From: UBA830 sp038146925
GTDB lineage: Bacteria; Pseudomonadota; Alphaproteobacteria; MPNO01; UBA830
DNA: 64,000 nucleotides
Direction: 5' to 3'
NCBI GenBank assembly: GCA_038146925.1
Contig: JAYQSP010000011.1
Coordinates: 1,302,001-1,366,000, forward strand
A program made the position numbers and the translations under genes. Shown in pieces: positions 7,559-15,799 of the stretch. The notes beneath the pieces were generated by a model, which saw nothing but the letters and a program-made list of their open reading frames with translations, was not told the origin of the DNA and did not search any database. Position 1 is the stretch's first letter, and each line of letters starts with the position of its first letter.

Positions 7559-8281
7559 TTATTCGGCGGCGGTCTGCAGCGCCTGCAATTCGCCCTCAAC
7601 GCATTCGTTCCAGAAATTGCCCCAGTGTTGGAGATATTCGTCGATGCACCAGAGCATCTGGTCCTGCAGTTCGCTGGTGGTGCAGAATTCCAGGACGGTT
7701 TTCAGCGCCGTTTCCGAGTGCTCTTCATCGCCTTCGATATGAACGATCCAGCTTTCCTGATCTTCGTCCTTCACAGCGTAATGTTCGCGCAGACCGTCGG
7801 AAATCATCCGGCACATTTCGGGCGCGTGACTTTCGGATGCCACGCCCGAATTGCCAAGGGCGATGGTAACCGGCATTTCACGGGCAACCTTGAAACGATA
7901 GGCGGTCATGTCCTGGATGGATTTTGGGACCGGATGAGCCTCGATCTGTTCCTCGGTCATGCCGGTGAAGCGTATTGCGAACTCCATGGCCAGCATGTCG
8001 TGACCGGCGGACCCGCAACGGAGCTCGGTATCTTCGTCGATCAGCGTATCCATGATCCGGCGGCGTATCTCGCGGGAATCGCAGCGCGAATGGATGGTCG
8101 AGATGACCTGCGGCGTCCATTTGGTGAAGTGATAGAACAGAACCGCGAGGTAGCCGATCTGTTCGCGGGTGGCCGTTCCGTCGGCAATGGTTTGCACCAT
8201 CCGGTAATCGGAATGCCGCCGACCTTCGAACCGGCGTTCCATCTCCGCGAGAAATTCTTCCTGTGACAGGGCGACAGCCAT
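7559..8281 (-). CDS. Haem-oxygenase-like diiron protein (PqqC/TenA-like iron-containing redox enzyme)
   Basis: A 240-residue all-helical protein of the PqqC/TENA-like clan. Ligand-type residues of the haem-oxygenase-like diiron family are present: TLIDEDTELRCGSAGHDML, then SGVASESHAPEM and finally IVHIEGDEEHSE (H-x4-D-x2-H). Such enzymes use O2 on amino acids or fatty acids (UndA, BesC, SznF, CADD are known members), but most are uncharacterised, as here. Start at 8281 with GGGGAAAG upstream; a far upstream in-frame start has no support. The adjacent ferredoxin and the divergent bicupin dioxygenase suggest a small oxidative unit. Confidence 0.82.
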   Translation of the reverse strand: MAVALSQEEFLAEMERRFEGRRHSDYRMVQTIADGTATREQIGYLAVLFYHFTKWTPQVISTIHSRCDSREIRRRIMDTLIDEDTELRCGSAGHDMLAMEFAIRFTGMTEEQIEAHPVPKSIQDMTAYRFKVAREMPVTIALGNSGVASESHAPEMCRMISDGLREHYAVKDEDQESWIVHIEGDEEHSETALKTVLEFCTTSELQDQMLWCIDEYLQHWGNFWNECVEGELQALQTAAE

Positions 8282-8381
8282 ATTACTTTCCCCATAACCC
8301 TCTGGAATGCTTGCGTGTAATCTACCACAGACTGGATTTTCGTAAAACAGCGCAGTCCGGCGGCGGACGGAGGAGGAAGAA

Positions 8382-9377
8382 TTGGAAAAGATGGATGCTG
8401 ACACTGTCGATGCCGACAAGGTCGCCGCACTTCGCGACGCGGGCAACCTTGACGAGCTGTACGCGGCGCTGACGCCGCTGGACATGACGCCGGGCTGGAT
8501 CGACCGGGAAACGCCGATCCTCTGGGAAAAACCCGACACGCCGTTCCAGCCGATGCACTGGCAGTACGACGAATGCCGCGCCGCGCTCGACGCCGCCGGG
8601 CGACTGATCAACACGGAACTGGCCGAGCGGCGAAACCTGATCCTGCGTAACCCCGTACCCGGCAACGACATCGCCACGGCCAAGACGCTGGTCAATGCCT
8701 ATCAGATGATCCTGCCGGGCGAGGAGGCGCGTACGCATCGCCACGCGCCACATGCGCTGCGGGTGATTATCGAAAGCGAAGGGTCGTTCTCGGTGGTGAA
8801 TGGCGAGAAACATCCGATGGAGACCGGGGACGTTGTGCTGACACCGGGTTGGTGCTGGCACGGTCACGGCCATGACGGCGATCGGCCGGCCTACTGGCTG
8901 GACGGGCTGGACGTACCGCTGACGCACCTGCTGGAACCGATGTTCTTCGAGGAACACCCGGACGGTTTCGCAGCCGTCGAACGTGTGACGCCGGATTCAC
9001 CCTACCGGTTTACCTGGGACAGCATCCGGAAACGCACGGAAAAGGCCGAAGCGGATCCGGACGGCTGTTTCGGGCGCCGGGTGCGCCTGGAAGCGGACGA
9101 AATGCCGACCATCGGCATCTACGTGGACCGCCTGGAAGGGGGCCAGACGACGCGAAAATTCCGGCATACGGCGAATGTCGTCTACTGCCCGATGACCGGC
9201 AGCGGGACAAGCACGATCGGAGATCGGGAAATTTCGTGGAGTCGTGGGGATACGTTCGTCGCACCCACCTGGAACTGGATCGAGCATCGTGTCGAGGAAG
9301 ACACGATTCTGTTCGCAATGACGGATGAATTTCTGATGAAGTTCGCGAATTATTATCGGTTCGAGACGGCGGCCTGA
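8382..9377 (+). CDS. Bicupin, gentisate 1,2-dioxygenase-like
   Basis: A 331-residue protein with two cupin barrels. The first carries a metal-binding set in ARTHRHAPHALRVIIESEG followed by GDVVLTPGWCWHGHGH, matching the H-x-H...E...H ligands of gentisate dioxygenases, which open the ring of gentisate with Fe(II) and O2. In the second barrel the metal motif looks incomplete, as usual for the family. It may alternatively be a salicylate or 1-hydroxy-2-naphthoate dioxygenase. No maleylpyruvate isomerase or hydrolase lies nearby. The TTG at 8382 is 6 bases from GGAGGA; an ATG at 8391 is the alternative. Confidence 0.82.
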   Translation: MEKMDADTVDADKVAALRDAGNLDELYAALTPLDMTPGWIDRETPILWEKPDTPFQPMHWQYDECRAALDAAGRLINTELAERRNLILRNPVPGNDIATAKTLVNAYQMILPGEEARTHRHAPHALRVIIESEGSFSVVNGEKHPMETGDVVLTPGWCWHGHGHDGDRPAYWLDGLDVPLTHLLEPMFFEEHPDGFAAVERVTPDSPYRFTWDSIRKRTEKAEADPDGCFGRRVRLEADEMPTIGIYVDRLEGGQTTRKFRHTANVVYCPMTGSGTSTIGDREISWSRGDTFVAPTWNWIEHRVEEDTILFAMTDEFLMKFANYYRFETAA

Positions 9378-9402
9378 GCCGCCGCCTCGTGCGTTTTTCG
9401 TT

Positions 9403-10148
9403 TTATTTGGGAAGTTCGCCGCTTTCGATGTGGATCGACCGCTGCGGGAACGGAATGGAAATACCGGCCTCGTCGCAGGCTTCCTTCAGTGCCTTGTTAA
9501 GGTTGAAGAACACGGTCCAGTAATCGGGCGAATTGACCCAGACGCGGACGAAGATGTTGACGGAACTGTCCGCCATTTCGCCCACCACGAATTGCGGTTC
9601 CGGATCCTTGAGCCCCAGCGGCTCCGCCTCGACGACCTTTTTTGCGGTCTCTATCGCGAGATCGATGCTGTCGCCGTAATCGATGCCGAGCACGATCTGC
9701 ACCCGGCGGGTTGGGTTGCGGCTGAAATTGGTCAGCGCACCGCCCCAAAGCTGACTGTTCGGCGCGACGATATAGATGCCGTATAGATGCCGTCGTCGGT
9801 TTTCATTTCGGTGGTGAACAGCCCCACGCTGACAACAGTGCCCGAAAGTCCGCCGCCTTCGATGAAGTCGCCGACCCCGAACGGCCGGAAGATCATCAGC
9901 ATCACCCCGGCGGCGACGTTCGACAGCGCACCCTTCGAGGCCACTCCGGTGGCAAGGTCGTCGACACAGAGAACGGCGAGGAAGCTGGTCGTCTGTACGC
10001 GGAACTGCTGTAACACCGAGGGTAAGGTAAAGATGATGACGGCACAGCGGATCGAGTGGCCAAAGAAATTTTGAAGAGTTGCATCGATGCCGAATGTGCT
10101 GGCAATCATAAATTCCTGCTGGATGATTTCGTTTGGATCATTTTCCAT
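9403..10148 (-). pseudogene. MscS-type mechanosensitive channel, frameshifted by an 11-bp tandem duplication
   Basis: Two frames of one small-conductance mechanosensitive channel gene. The N-terminal part holds VQTTSFLAVL, GALSNVAAGVMLMIFRPFGV and GLFTTEMKTDDG; the C-terminal part holds NPTRRVQIVLGIDYGDSID and FPQRSIHIESGELPK. The frame changes at an exact tandem repeat TATAGATGCCG (9771..9781 and 9782..9792); removing one copy restores YIVAPNSQLWGG across the join, giving about 245 residues. The pore helix is also degenerate: the usual Gly/Ala-rich segment reads CVDDLATGVASKG. So the gene looks dead, or the duplication is a sequencing artefact in an already divergent channel. Confidence 0.82.
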
Positions 10149-10251
10149 CAGGTTTTTTCGACCCCATAGCTAGCGGCCAGGTTTCAGCATTGTCTGTGCG
10201 GTTGGCAATACCGAAAGCGTAGAGTCATTTTTGGGTCGTTTTACCGGAAGT

Positions 10252-11448
10252 TCAAAGGAATCGCCGGTAAAATGGGGCATAGGCGAGAAGCGCTGCCGCG
10301 CTTAATCCCAGCATGAGTATGCCGAACGGGACAGCGGATCCATCGTGCAGTACACCGATAGCGACCGCCGAAATTGCCCCCGCGGTCGTCTGATAGAACC
10401 CGATCAGGGAAGACGCCGCGCCGGCGTTTTCCGGAAAGGGTGCCACGGCGGCGGCCATGGATTGTGGATAGTGCAAACCGTGTCCGAACATCCACACAAG
10501 GGCGGGCAGAGCGACGGCCAGCCCCGTGCGGATTTCGAGAAATCCGAACAGCACAATCATACCCGACGCCAAGATGGCAATAGCGCTGCCTGACATGATC
10601 AGCCTATGCGGACCGACGCGCGTTCCAAGTCGCCCGGCAACGGCTGCGCCGGCCATGAATCCGGCGGAGCCGAACGCAAAAAACAACCCGGCGATATCCG
10701 GGCGGATGCCGTATCCGTCGACGATGACCAGCATGCTGCCCGACAGCCACACGAACATCGCGGAATACATCAACAGGTTGGAGACGCAGTTGAGGGCGAA
10801 TTGCGGATTGGGCGTTAGCCGAACGTACAGTGCGAACGTTGTCGACAATCTCAACGAGGTCGGCGCGCCTTCGGGCCGGGACTCTTTCAGATAAACGAAT
10901 ACCGCCGCGATCGTGACCACGGCGTAGACCGCGCAGAAAAAGAAAGTGGCCTGCCAGCCCTGCCACGCGACCAGAATGCCGCCGATCGCGGGTGCACCGA
11001 TGGCGAACAACCCGAATGCCGACATGACGTAGCTCATCACCTTTCGGGAACCGTCGACACCGTAGAGGTCGCGTATGACGGCCCGGGCGAGCGCGGGTGC
11101 GGCGGACGCGGCCGCGCCCTGGAGCGCGCGCCCTGCCAGCAGGGTTTCGAAAGTCGGCGCAAAGGCGCAGAGAACCGTCGCCACGCAATACAGGCTCATC
11201 GCAATCAGCAGCACGGGACGGCGACCGAAACGGTCGGCGATCGGTCCGTACACCAGCTGCATGAATCCGAACGCGAACACATAAGCGCTGAACACCAGAT
11301 TGGCGCGGCTCGTGCTGACGCCGAAAAAATCCCGCAACGCGGGGACGCCGGGGGCCAGTGTATCGGTGCTGACCGGATTGGCTGCGACGAGCAGGGTAAG
11401 GACTGCGCCGACGACGAATACGCCGGGGGCGGCGGCGGATTTGGTCAA
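10252..11448 (-). CDS. Bcr/CflA-type MFS drug exporter
   Basis: A 398-residue major facilitator with about 12 hydrophobic segments. The motif A loop between helices 2 and 3 is GPIADRFGRRPVLL, and SADTLAPGVPAL-like residues near the N-terminus (STDTLAPGVPALRDFFG) match the Bcr/CflA multidrug exporters, proton-driven pumps of the inner membrane. It is the last gene of a minus-strand unit: its start is 22 bp after the stop of the PaaK-like ligase. In this context it may export an acid whose CoA ester the two ligases make, but that is speculation. Confidence 0.87.
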   Translation of the reverse strand: MTKSAAAPGVFVVGAVLTLLVAANPVSTDTLAPGVPALRDFFGVSTSRANLVFSAYVFAFGFMQLVYGPIADRFGRRPVLLIAMSLYCVATVLCAFAPTFETLLAGRALQGAAASAAPALARAVIRDLYGVDGSRKVMSYVMSAFGLFAIGAPAIGGILVAWQGWQATFFFCAVYAVVTIAAVFVYLKESRPEGAPTSLRLSTTFALYVRLTPNPQFALNCVSNLLMYSAMFVWLSGSMLVIVDGYGIRPDIAGLFFAFGSAGFMAGAAVAGRLGTRVGPHRLIMSGSAIAILASGMIVLFGFLEIRTGLAVALPALVWMFGHGLHYPQSMAAAVAPFPENAGAASSLIGFYQTTAGAISAVAIGVLHDGSAVPFGILMLGLSAAALLAYAPFYRRFL

Positions 11449-11470
11449 GTCAGATGCTCCGCAAACACAC

Positions 11471-12772
11471 TCAGCCGCGCTTGTCGATAAAGCGCTGCTG
11501 TTTCACCTGGGCCTCGAATTCCTTTTCCAGCGTTCCCGGTTGGATCTCCAGAACGTCGGCCGATACTTCGAAAACCCGGCGGACGTGCCGCTTCAGGTCG
11601 TCGATCGCCGCGCCGGCATCCGCGTTTCTGGCGAGCTCGACGGAAATGGTCATGCTGTCGAGCGTCTCTGTTTCCGCGATCTCGACCTTGAAATCCGATA
11701 TGTCGAGTTTCCGGTTCATGAAATCCTCGAAATCGGCGTGGTTGATATTCACGCCACGTACCTTGAAGAAACCGGATGTCCGCGCGGCATGCCGGATCAT
11801 GGGATAGACCGACAGGGGACCCTCGGTTTCACCGCGGTCGATGAAGGAGACGTAATCGCCCGTCTCCCATCGGAGGAAGGGCGTCATTTCATTGTTCCAG
11901 TAGGGCGTCATGACAAGGATGCCGTTCTCGCCCTCTGCTACCGGCTCGCCGGTATTTTCATCGACCACTTCGAGGTCGAACATGTCGGTCCAGTAATGCA
12001 TGCCGTCATGCCGTTCGGACTCGCTGGCCATGAAGGAGCCTTCCGTGCACCCGAACTGGTCGAAGAGTTCGGCGCCCCACAAGGCCTCGATTCGCTCCCG
12101 TTTGCCGGGGGAGACCGGTTCGGCCGCTGTCATGAATATTTTCACCGAACTGTCCGCCAGATCGACGCCCATACGTTCGGCGACCTGGGCGAGTTGCAGA
12201 CCGTAGCTCGCCATGCCGCACCAGACATTGGGTTTCAGCGTCTGGATTAGTTCGACCTGTACTTCCGAGGGGGTGGAGTTGCCGGCACCGCACCAGTTCA
12301 CGCCGACACCCATCTGCTGGGCGGTCCGGCAGTAGATCTGCCCGACAGGGTGAATGCCGAGCGGAAAAGAGACGTGCGCCAGGTCGCCTTTCTTTACGCC
12401 GGCGGCTTCCCAGGCGCGCCGGAACCCTTCGCGGGCAAGTCGCAGGTCGTTGTGGGAGCGTGGATAGAACAGCGGCTGGCCGGTCGAACCGCCCGATCGC
12501 CAGAATTCGGCGATTTCCGTTCTTGGGCCGATGCAGAACACATCGTGGAAATCTTCCGGCGGAATCGAGCGCAGATCGTCCTTGGTCAGTAAAGGGACTT
12601 TGGCCCATTCCTCGGGTTCGTGTACGTGATCGAGATCGATGTGTTCGAGCTCGCCGGCGAAGAAGCGGGACTGCTTCGCGCGTTCCACGGCTCGGCGCCT
12701 GCCTGCCTTCCGAATCCTGGCGATGCGATCGCGCGATTCAACGGGGAAGGGCAGTTCCGGCGTCTCCCACAT
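11471..12772 (-). CDS. PaaK-like AMP-dependent CoA ligase
   Basis: A 433-residue adenylate-forming enzyme of the phenylacetate-CoA ligase type. The phosphate-binding loop is FWRSGGSTGQPLFYPRS near residue 91; FDQFGCTEGSF is the adenine/acid-binding segment and the C-terminal half ends with the PaaK-type domain (FEVSADVLEIQPGTLEKEFEAQ). It activates a carboxylic, probably aromatic, acid to its CoA thioester via an acyl-AMP. It begins 4 bp after the stop of an acyl-CoA synthetase and precedes an MFS exporter. The exact substrate cannot be read from sequence. Confidence 0.83.
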   Translation of the reverse strand: MWETPELPFPVESRDRIARIRKAGRRRAVERAKQSRFFAGELEHIDLDHVHEPEEWAKVPLLTKDDLRSIPPEDFHDVFCIGPRTEIAEFWRSGGSTGQPLFYPRSHNDLRLAREGFRRAWEAAGVKKGDLAHVSFPLGIHPVGQIYCRTAQQMGVGVNWCGAGNSTPSEVQVELIQTLKPNVWCGMASYGLQLAQVAERMGVDLADSSVKIFMTAAEPVSPGKRERIEALWGAELFDQFGCTEGSFMASESERHDGMHYWTDMFDLEVVDENTGEPVAEGENGILVMTPYWNNEMTPFLRWETGDYVSFIDRGETEGPLSVYPMIRHAARTSGFFKVRGVNINHADFEDFMNRKLDISDFKVEIAETETLDSMTISVELARNADAGAAIDDLKRHVRRVFEVSADVLEIQPGTLEKEFEAQVKQQRFIDKRG

Positions 12773-12776
12773 GTGG

Positions 12777-14417
12777 TCAGCCTTCGACCCGTTCGCCGAG
12801 CTCTTTGGCGCGTTCCCGCAGGATGAATTTCTGAATCTTGCCGGTCGACGTTTTCGGCAACGGCCCGAACACGACCGTGCGCGGCACTTTAAACCGCGCC
12901 ATGTTTTCGCGGCAGAACTCGAAAATTTCGTCGTCGGTGGCTTCCTGACCGTCCTTCAATGTCACGAAGGCGCAGGGGCTTTCTCCCCATTTTGCGTCGG
13001 GACGGGCGGCGACGGCGGCTTCCAGCACTTTCGGGTGTTTGTAGAGAATGCCCTCGACCTCGATCGACGAGATGTTTTCGCCGCCGGATATAATGATGTC
13101 CTTCGACCTGTCCTTGAGTTCGATATAGCCGTCCTCGTGCCAGACCCCGAGATCGCCCGAGTGGAACCAGCCGCCGGAAAACGCTTCGTCCGTGGCTTTT
13201 GGATTCTTCAGATAGCCCTTCATGACGTCGTTTCCGCGCATGAATATCTCGCCCATGGTTTCGCCGTCCTGCGGCACCGGTTCCAGCGTATCCGGATCGG
13301 CAACCATCAGAGCTTCGAGAACATGATAGCGCACGCCCTGCCGCGCCTTCAGCGCCGCGCGGTCGGCGATCGGCTTGTCGTCCCATTCGCTTTTCCAGGC
13401 GCTGACCACGGACGGGCCGTAGGTTTCGGTCAGCCCGTAGACATGGGTCACATTGAAACCCTGGCTTTCCATGGATTCGATCACGGCAGCGGGTGGCGCC
13501 GCGCCGGCGGTCATGGCCTCCACGATATGGTCGAACGGTTTTTTAACACCGTCGGGCGCATTGGCGATCATGTTGAGGACGATCGGTGCACCGCAGAAAT
13601 GGGTGATGCCGTGATCCGCGATGGCGTTGAAAATCGGTTCCGCCTCGACCCGCCGCAGACACACATTCGTGCCGGCGAAGGCGGCGACCGTCCAGGGGAA
13701 GCACCAGCCGTTGCAGTGAAACATCGGCAGCGTCCACAGATAGACAGGGTGCGGCGGCATTGCCCATACCAGCGCGTTGCCGATGGCGTTCAGAAATGCG
13801 CCGCGGTGATGATAGACCACACCCTTCGGGTTACCCGTCGTGCCGGAGGTGTAGTTCAGGGAGCAGGCGTTCCATTCGTCGGCCGGCCAGGCCCAGGCGT
13901 AATCGGGATCGCCCGCCGCGATGAAATCCTCGTATTCGATATCGCCCAGCATTTCGCCGCCGTCATAGGTGACGTCGTCGACATCGATGACGAAGGGCTT
14001 GTCGTCGAGTTCTGCCAGCGCACCCTTGATGGTGTCCGAAAACTCACGGTCGGTGAGCAGGATTTTCGCTTCGCCATGCTGGAGAATGAATGCGATGGCA
14101 TCGGCGTCGAGGCGGATGTTCAAAGCGTTCAGCACGCCGCCCATCATGGAAACGCCGAAATGCGCTTCGACCATGGCCGGCACGTTGGGAAGCATCGCGG
14201 CAACCGTTTCGCCCGGTTTCAGTCCGTGTTTTTCCAGCGCGCTGGCCAGTCGCCGGCAGCGTGCGTAGGTCTCCGCCCAGCTGCGCCGGATGTCGCCATG
14301 AATGACGGCGGTCCGGTCCGGATAGGTGGCAGCCGTCCGTTCGATGAAGCTCAGCGGGGTCAGCGGCTGAAAATTGGCCGGATTCTTGTCCAGGTTCGTT
14401 TCGAATGGATTGGTCAC
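12777..14417 (-). CDS. Acyl-CoA synthetase (AMP-binding, FadD3/DmdB-like)
   Basis: A 546-residue ANL-superfamily ligase. The ATP loop LNYTSGTTGNPKG is near residue 175, followed by YGLTETYGPSV, the GWFHSGDLGVW segment and the C-terminal Lys region LPKTSTGKIQKF, in which Lys performs adenylation. It resembles medium-chain and 3-methylmercaptopropionyl-CoA ligases; which acid it takes is unknown. The GTG at 14417 (VTNPFETNL) is chosen because alignment begins there; the longer frame opens with an unsupported TTG at 14456. It heads the three-gene ligase-ligase-exporter unit. Confidence 0.88.
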   Translation of the reverse strand: MTNPFETNLDKNPANFQPLTPLSFIERTAATYPDRTAVIHGDIRRSWAETYARCRRLASALEKHGLKPGETVAAMLPNVPAMVEAHFGVSMMGGVLNALNIRLDADAIAFILQHGEAKILLTDREFSDTIKGALAELDDKPFVIDVDDVTYDGGEMLGDIEYEDFIAAGDPDYAWAWPADEWNACSLNYTSGTTGNPKGVVYHHRGAFLNAIGNALVWAMPPHPVYLWTLPMFHCNGWCFPWTVAAFAGTNVCLRRVEAEPIFNAIADHGITHFCGAPIVLNMIANAPDGVKKPFDHIVEAMTAGAAPPAAVIESMESQGFNVTHVYGLTETYGPSVVSAWKSEWDDKPIADRAALKARQGVRYHVLEALMVADPDTLEPVPQDGETMGEIFMRGNDVMKGYLKNPKATDEAFSGGWFHSGDLGVWHEDGYIELKDRSKDIIISGGENISSIEVEGILYKHPKVLEAAVAARPDAKWGESPCAFVTLKDGQEATDDEIFEFCRENMARFKVPRTVVFGPLPKTSTGKIQKFILRERAKELGERVEG

Positions 14418-14677
14418 GTGACGTTTCCCGTTTTGCAGTGTCCCTGACAGACACAATACGGACTACGGGACCGAGGACAAGAAGCCGCGCAAAATTTGGA
14501 TCGCCGATTCGTCATGATTGCCGGACACTCCGCGTCCGAAAAAAAGACTATGCGAAATCGGGTTGAAACGTTCGGGGTACCAATGTGCGATACGACAGTT
14601 CTGCTTTTCGTTCTGTTCGGGCTCTTCATGTTCACGGCGGCGTTTACCGCCGTCCGGGCTGAGCGGGGCACCGGCCG
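14418..14677. other. Intergenic region upstream of the acyl-CoA synthetase
   Basis: No conserved gene is seen. A plus-strand frame from the ATG at 14584 to 14783 (MCDTTVLLFVLFGLFMFTAA...) encodes a hydrophobic helix followed by a basic tail, but it overlaps antisense the 3' half of the small ORF at 14678..14809, so at most one of the two is likely real. Promoter elements for the ligase operon should be here. Confidence 0.35.
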
Positions 14678-14809
14678 TCAGATCATCAGATCGACGAACA
14701 GGTACCCGAATAACAGAACCCCGATAACAAAGAAGAACCTGCCGACCCACGGGTTTTTCTCGCGAAGCGCGACGAGAAAGTGAATATCCCTGGGGCCCTT
14801 TGGCGGCAT
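14678..14809 (-). CDS. Putative 43-residue single-pass membrane protein
   Basis: A short minus-strand ORF beginning MPPKGPRDIHFLVALREKNP, followed by a 20-residue hydrophobic helix (VGRFFFVIGVLLFGYLFVDL) that ends the protein. A cytoplasmic basic N-terminus and C-terminal tail anchor would be predicted. It lies 34 bp downstream of tRNA-Cys on the same strand and could be read from the tRNA promoter. The ribosome-binding site is poor, and no family is recognised, so it remains a candidate only. Confidence 0.45.
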   Translation of the reverse strand: MPPKGPRDIHFLVALREKNPWVGRFFFVIGVLLFGYLFVDLMI

Positions 14810-14843
14810 GCGCTGACCATCAACTGTTTTGCTGACGAAATGC

Positions 14844-14917
14844 TGGAGGCCCGGAGCGGATTCGAACCGCTGTACACGGATTTGCAATCCGCTGGATAGC
14901 CTCTCTCCCACCGGGCC
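14844..14917 (-). tRNA. tRNA-Cys (GCA)
   Basis: A 74-nt cloverleaf on the minus strand with encoded CCA and discriminator T (U in RNA), as required for cysteine tRNAs. Acceptor stem GGCCCGG/CCGGGCC is perfect; the anticodon loop contains GCA; the T-arm has GGTTCGAATCC. Confidence 0.96.
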
Positions 14918-14938
14918 TTTTATTGGTGCAAGGCCGGC

Positions 14939-14967
14939 TATATAGGCGCGGCGTCGTTGCCGGTCAA
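14939..14967 (-). promoter_or_regulatory. Sigma-70 promoter of tRNA-Cys
   Basis: On the minus strand TTGACC (14962..14967) and TATATA (14939..14944) are separated by exactly 17 bp. Position, about 22 bp upstream of the tRNA 5' end, and match to the housekeeping consensus make this a convincing promoter. Confidence 0.8.
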
Positions 14968-15081
14968 CATTCCGTATGTTTACTCCGCAGGGGCACGCGA
15001 TTGTGTCGTTGCCGCGCGCTTCGAGGTATAATAATCAACGGGTCGATTGCCGCCGAGCGACAATTTACCCGTGAGTCGGTT

Positions 15082-15096
15082 AATTTGTGCCAAATT
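15082..15096. promoter_or_regulatory. Candidate operator upstream of the pcm-like/tolC pair
   Basis: A perfect interrupted palindrome, AATTTG-TGC-CAAATT, lying 46 bp before the start of the Pcm-like gene in a locally AT-rich stretch. This is the size of a dimeric repressor site (for example TetR or MarR type), and efflux genes are commonly controlled this way, but no regulator gene is adjacent. Confidence 0.4.
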
Positions 15097-15142
15097 GCGG
15101 CTCCGATCGGTTCTATTGAACAAAAGAGCGAATACCGAGCAG

Positions 15143-15799
15143 ATGCCAGATTTCGAAAGCCTCAGGCAGACCATGGTGGATACCCAGCTTCGCACCAACA
15201 AGGTGACGGACGATCGCATTCTCGCGGCGATGGGCGAAATTCCCCGGGAGAACTTCACCCCCGCCGACCGGGCGGCGCTGGCGTATATCGACGAAGATAT
15301 TCCGATCGGCACGGGCCGGTGCATGGTCGAACCCATGATTTTGGCACGCATGATTCAGGCGACGGAGATCGAACCGGAAGACGTGGTGTTGGACGTGGCA
15401 AGCGGCGCTGGCTATGCGGCGGCGGTGGTCGGCCGCATTGCCCGGGCGGTCGTCGCGGTGGAAAGCGACCCGGATCTTGTCCGACGGTCGTCCGAGCAGA
15501 TGATGGAACTGGGGATGGACAACGTGGTTGTGGAGCAGGGGGCGATCGAACAGGGCTGGCCGGATCAGGCGCCATACGACGTGATCCTCGTGAACGGCGC
15601 CTGCGGCGAGGTGCCCCAGACGCTGTTCGACCAGCTTGCCGACGGCGGACGCCTGTGTGCCGTCACCACTGGTGAAAGCGGTGTCGGCTCTGCACGTCTC
15701 TGGATCAAGCGCAGAAATATATTGTCGGACCGTCCCCTGTTCGATGCCAACATACCAAGCCTCCCTGAACTCGAACGTGAAGCGGGATTCTCATTCTGA
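15143..15799 (+). CDS. Pcm-like protein-L-isoaspartate methyltransferase homologue
   Basis: A 218-residue SAM-dependent methyltransferase of the PCMT family. Motif I is VVLDVASGAGYAAAV, and QLRTNKVTDDRILAAM plus DIPIGTGRCMVEP match the N-terminal substrate region. In true Pcm the loop before motif I contains a serine-rich GSGQTISQP; here it reads GTGRCMVEP, so repair of isoaspartate is doubtful and the name is by homology only. A canonical Pcm is encoded at 38753..39406. The stop overlaps the tolC start (TGATG), an arrangement seen in other alphaproteobacteria. Start at 15143 is where the homology begins. Confidence 0.85.
   Translation: MPDFESLRQTMVDTQLRTNKVTDDRILAAMGEIPRENFTPADRAALAYIDEDIPIGTGRCMVEPMILARMIQATEIEPEDVVLDVASGAGYAAAVVGRIARAVVAVESDPDLVRRSSEQMMELGMDNVVVEQGAIEQGWPDQAPYDVILVNGACGEVPQTLFDQLADGGRLCAVTTGESGVGSARLWIKRRNILSDRPLFDANIPSLPELEREAGFSF

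Noticed and set aside
12639..14447. A 602-residue plus-strand frame opposite the acyl-CoA synthetase
   Set aside because: The antisense strand encodes an intact AMP-binding enzyme with all motifs; the plus-strand translation has no domain.
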